NCBI RefSeq assembly: GCF_021018805.1
Contig: NC_086253.1
Coordinates: 35,775,583-35,839,582 of the forward strand
DNA: 64,000 nt
Reading direction: 5' to 3'
Source: Prinia subflava
Lineage: Eukaryota; Chordata; Aves; Passeriformes; Cisticolidae
Shown here: one piece after another, positions 61,854 through 64,000 of the stretch
Layout: each line of letters opens with the position of its first letter
Position numbering within the stretch: position 1 is the stretch's first letter
The notes under the pieces: model-generated
Told to the model about the DNA's origin: nothing
The model's database searches: none
What the model saw: only the letters and a program-made list of their open reading frames with translations
Position numbers and translations under genes: made by a program

Positions 61854-63908
61854 ACTAGGTTGTTTCTATCTACGCAAGATCCAAAATTGGTAAATTTTCT
61901 GAGTACAGCTAGTCTTTTATGACTTCTCATTCAGGAGCTGAGTACAGCCCAACCATTTTTGTGTGTGTGTTTTCTTAAAAGGCAGCTGGTAATCCCCATC
62001 ACACTCTAGTTATGTGACAGATCTACTTCATGTAAAATCTTGTTGAGTTTCACAGTTCAAACCCCAAGAAACTCGAACCCATTGGTCTAGCCCCAAAGGA
62101 GGAAAAAGTCTCTGTTATACAACACAGGGGTTTTTTTTATCATCTGGTAAGATTTTGGCTTTCCCCCAAAGAAAGACTCAAGGGTCATGTAATGCACATT
62201 TTTTTCTCATGTGCTAGTGTATATTGAGTTACACAAGTTTTCAAATAGGACATACCTCTCTACAGGAGACATCAGCAAATACATACAAAGGAATAGTTCT
62301 GTGCAGCTACCGAAAATCACATTTTAATATGAGTGGAATTTTGCATTCTTAAGATGACATTATTCTCTGCAGAAAACTTTAATAAAATTATGCAGTTTTC
62401 TTTTATAGGAACATGTTAAAGGTTAATTTTTCATACTGATTAGCACCTACAGTCTAGAAATCAGGACACTTCCTGCTGGAAATGTAAAATCACTAGAAAA
62501 TCATAAAAAATTATCTTCCTTCCCAGCATGAGGTGAGTTGCAAAATATGGAACTGTTGCTGTCATAGTTACTGTTATAGGATGGTAGCTGAGTAAAATAT
62601 TAAAAAAGAGTTTGATCATGCTTTTGATTTTCAATTTATCTTAGGCCTCTTAACCTTCTGTAGCACATTGTGCTTGAGGATTAAAACCATTAGTCTAATA
62701 ACTATAATTAGTCATAATTATCCTAATAGGGGATATTAGTTAATGAAATCTCATTCAGTGTTCTTAATTAATACAATATTTATGTCAGCTGGAGAAACAG
62801 AGGTATTTTGCAATTCACATAATTCTTTTTGACTTACCAGGAAGTATTAATTTAATGGCAGTTGCCAAAATACAATCAGAGGTGAGCTCTCAATGTGCCA
62901 GGAATTTACCTCGCACCAATAACGGTAATATCAAGATCTTTACACCTCTTACCCTTACTTTTTCTGAAAAGAATTTTTAAACATGCCTGGCTGGTACTTT
63001 TCTAGTAGTTTGTCTTTCTTCCAAACTTCTTGGTTTTATTACTGCCCTACCAAGGAGTTCAACTGTCATTCAGTCACTAATGTACTTTCCTCACCTATGA
63101 CCCCTTCTCCCCTTTCTGGGAGATGGTCAATAAAGCCAAACCTGTCAAAAAATTTCCAATAACAGCAATAGCTCACAATGTGGAAAGGATTCCTATATCC
63201 CTATTGCCTCTCAACAGCTCTGGATGTAGGAAATTCATGTTTGCATTTTAGAAATACACACTTATAACAAAGCACCATGTGTTGAATTGTCCTGTTGTAG
63301 CTCAGGGCCTAAAGTACTGTAAAGAAAACTGCTTTACATTTACAGAAATACCCTTCCCTGTGGACAGAGGCAGCTCAAACTTTGGAAAAAGTGAGGCAGG
63401 CCCTTTCTCATCTATAATCATGAATTAAATCCTCTTCTCCATCTGTGCTAACTGTGATGATGCACACCATACTAGCACCAGCCTGTCACCTCAACATGTT
63501 GAAGGTGTACCTTGCCTGTGTATCTGCCCTCAGGCGCCCATCACCAGCAGCTAAAAGACCTGAGTCCTATGTTGAAGTATATTCAGTTAAAAGAAGACAG
63601 AATTTAAAAAAATGTGATAAATTCTCCAGGAAAATGAAATATTGCTGAGAAAAAGAAAAGGAATTTTTCATTGTTCTGAGTAACAGATTGAATACTCTTG
63701 TGAGGTTTGCTAAGAAAAATTGATAGGAGTCTTTCATCCTCTCAGCCTCACTGCCTAAGAGCCACAGATGCTCAGTCTGCCTGTCCCTACTGAAGGCAGC
63801 AAACGGTCCAGGAACTTGGACCATTCATGTAAGAATTGAAACTGATAGCAGTCTTCCAGGGATCCATCCTTTTCAGTCTTTCTGCCATAAAAAACACTGC
63901 CTTAGGGG
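61854..63908. other. Intergenic DNA with a TAAT-rich cluster
   Basis: AT-rich DNA with no gene recognised. The 62687-62774 segment has an unusually dense set of TAAT/ATTA cores. The open frames at 63445-63648 (+) and 63567-63824 (-) overlap in antisense and have no domain content. Confidence 0.5.

Positions 63909-63963
<55 letters not shown>
63909..63963. repeat. Poly(A) run of 55 bases
   Basis: An uninterrupted run of 55 A, followed by GAGAG. No mRNA-like or element-like sequence could be recognised directly upstream, and CR1 elements do not end in poly(A). The length may be unstable or affected by sequencing and assembly. Confidence 0.95.
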
Positions 63964-63966
<3 letters not shown>

Positions 63967-64000
63967 AGATTTCCTACCAGAAAGTGTTTTTCACACAAAA

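Overview
This window looks like eukaryotic, avian, and most likely songbird (passerine) intergenic DNA. It is AT-rich, and every open reading frame is short and without recognisable host domain content. The repeats that can be recognised are typical of birds: 3' ends of CR1 retrotransposons on both strands, a tRNA-derived SINE with a CR1 tail of the type described in passerines (TguSINE1-like), and several endogenous retrovirus LTRs, two with the TGTCTTGG...CCAAGACA type of terminus that I associate with passerine ERVL elements. Family names are from memory and no database was searched. I found no host protein-coding exon, rRNA, functional tRNA, CRISPR array or prokaryotic-style operon, so I read the window as a gene desert.

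Layout. 1-9.9 kb: apparently unique DNA with an (AACC)n array at 2.6 kb and an (AAT)n array at 9.2 kb. 9.93-10.5 kb: solo LTR on the minus strand with a perfect 6-bp target duplication. 11-12 kb: a GC-richer block that I cannot explain. 13.9 kb: the SINE. 17.4-18.1 kb: a minus-strand CR1 fragment followed about 30 bp later by a 308-bp near-pure (GAAAAA)n hexamer array. 18.1-33.2 kb: 15 kb of unassigned AT-rich DNA. 33.2 kb: a small CR1 scrap. 37.06-37.85 kb: a plus-strand CR1 with decayed endonuclease coding sequence joined to the CR1 3' end. 43.77-44.52 kb: solo ERVL-type LTR (+) with a 5-bp target duplication. 50.15-51.2 kb: a third LTR type (+), about 1 kb, containing degenerate internal repeats. 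52.17-52.35 kb: a compound GATA-type microsatellite. 55.68-55.83 kb: A/C-rich simple repeat.

56.7-59.6 kb is the most structured part. It holds the 3' half of a decayed endogenous retrovirus, with pol fragments (reverse transcriptase YIDD, late RNase H, integrase zinc finger and core) followed by its 3' LTR. A second LTR of another type, inserted in the opposite orientation, splits that LTR. 61.03-61.85 kb is a further solo ERVL-type LTR (-), related to the 43.8-kb copy through its R/U5 part, with its own perfect 5-bp target duplication and a CpG-rich centre. The window ends near a 55-base poly(A) run.

No genes work together here in any functional sense. The content is a record of repeat insertion, solo-LTR formation, nesting and microsatellite growth. 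I did not find a convincing new biological system. The observations most worth a second look are the long homopurine hexamer array, the nested retroviral structure, the SINE, and a dense cluster of TAAT cores at 62.7 kb.
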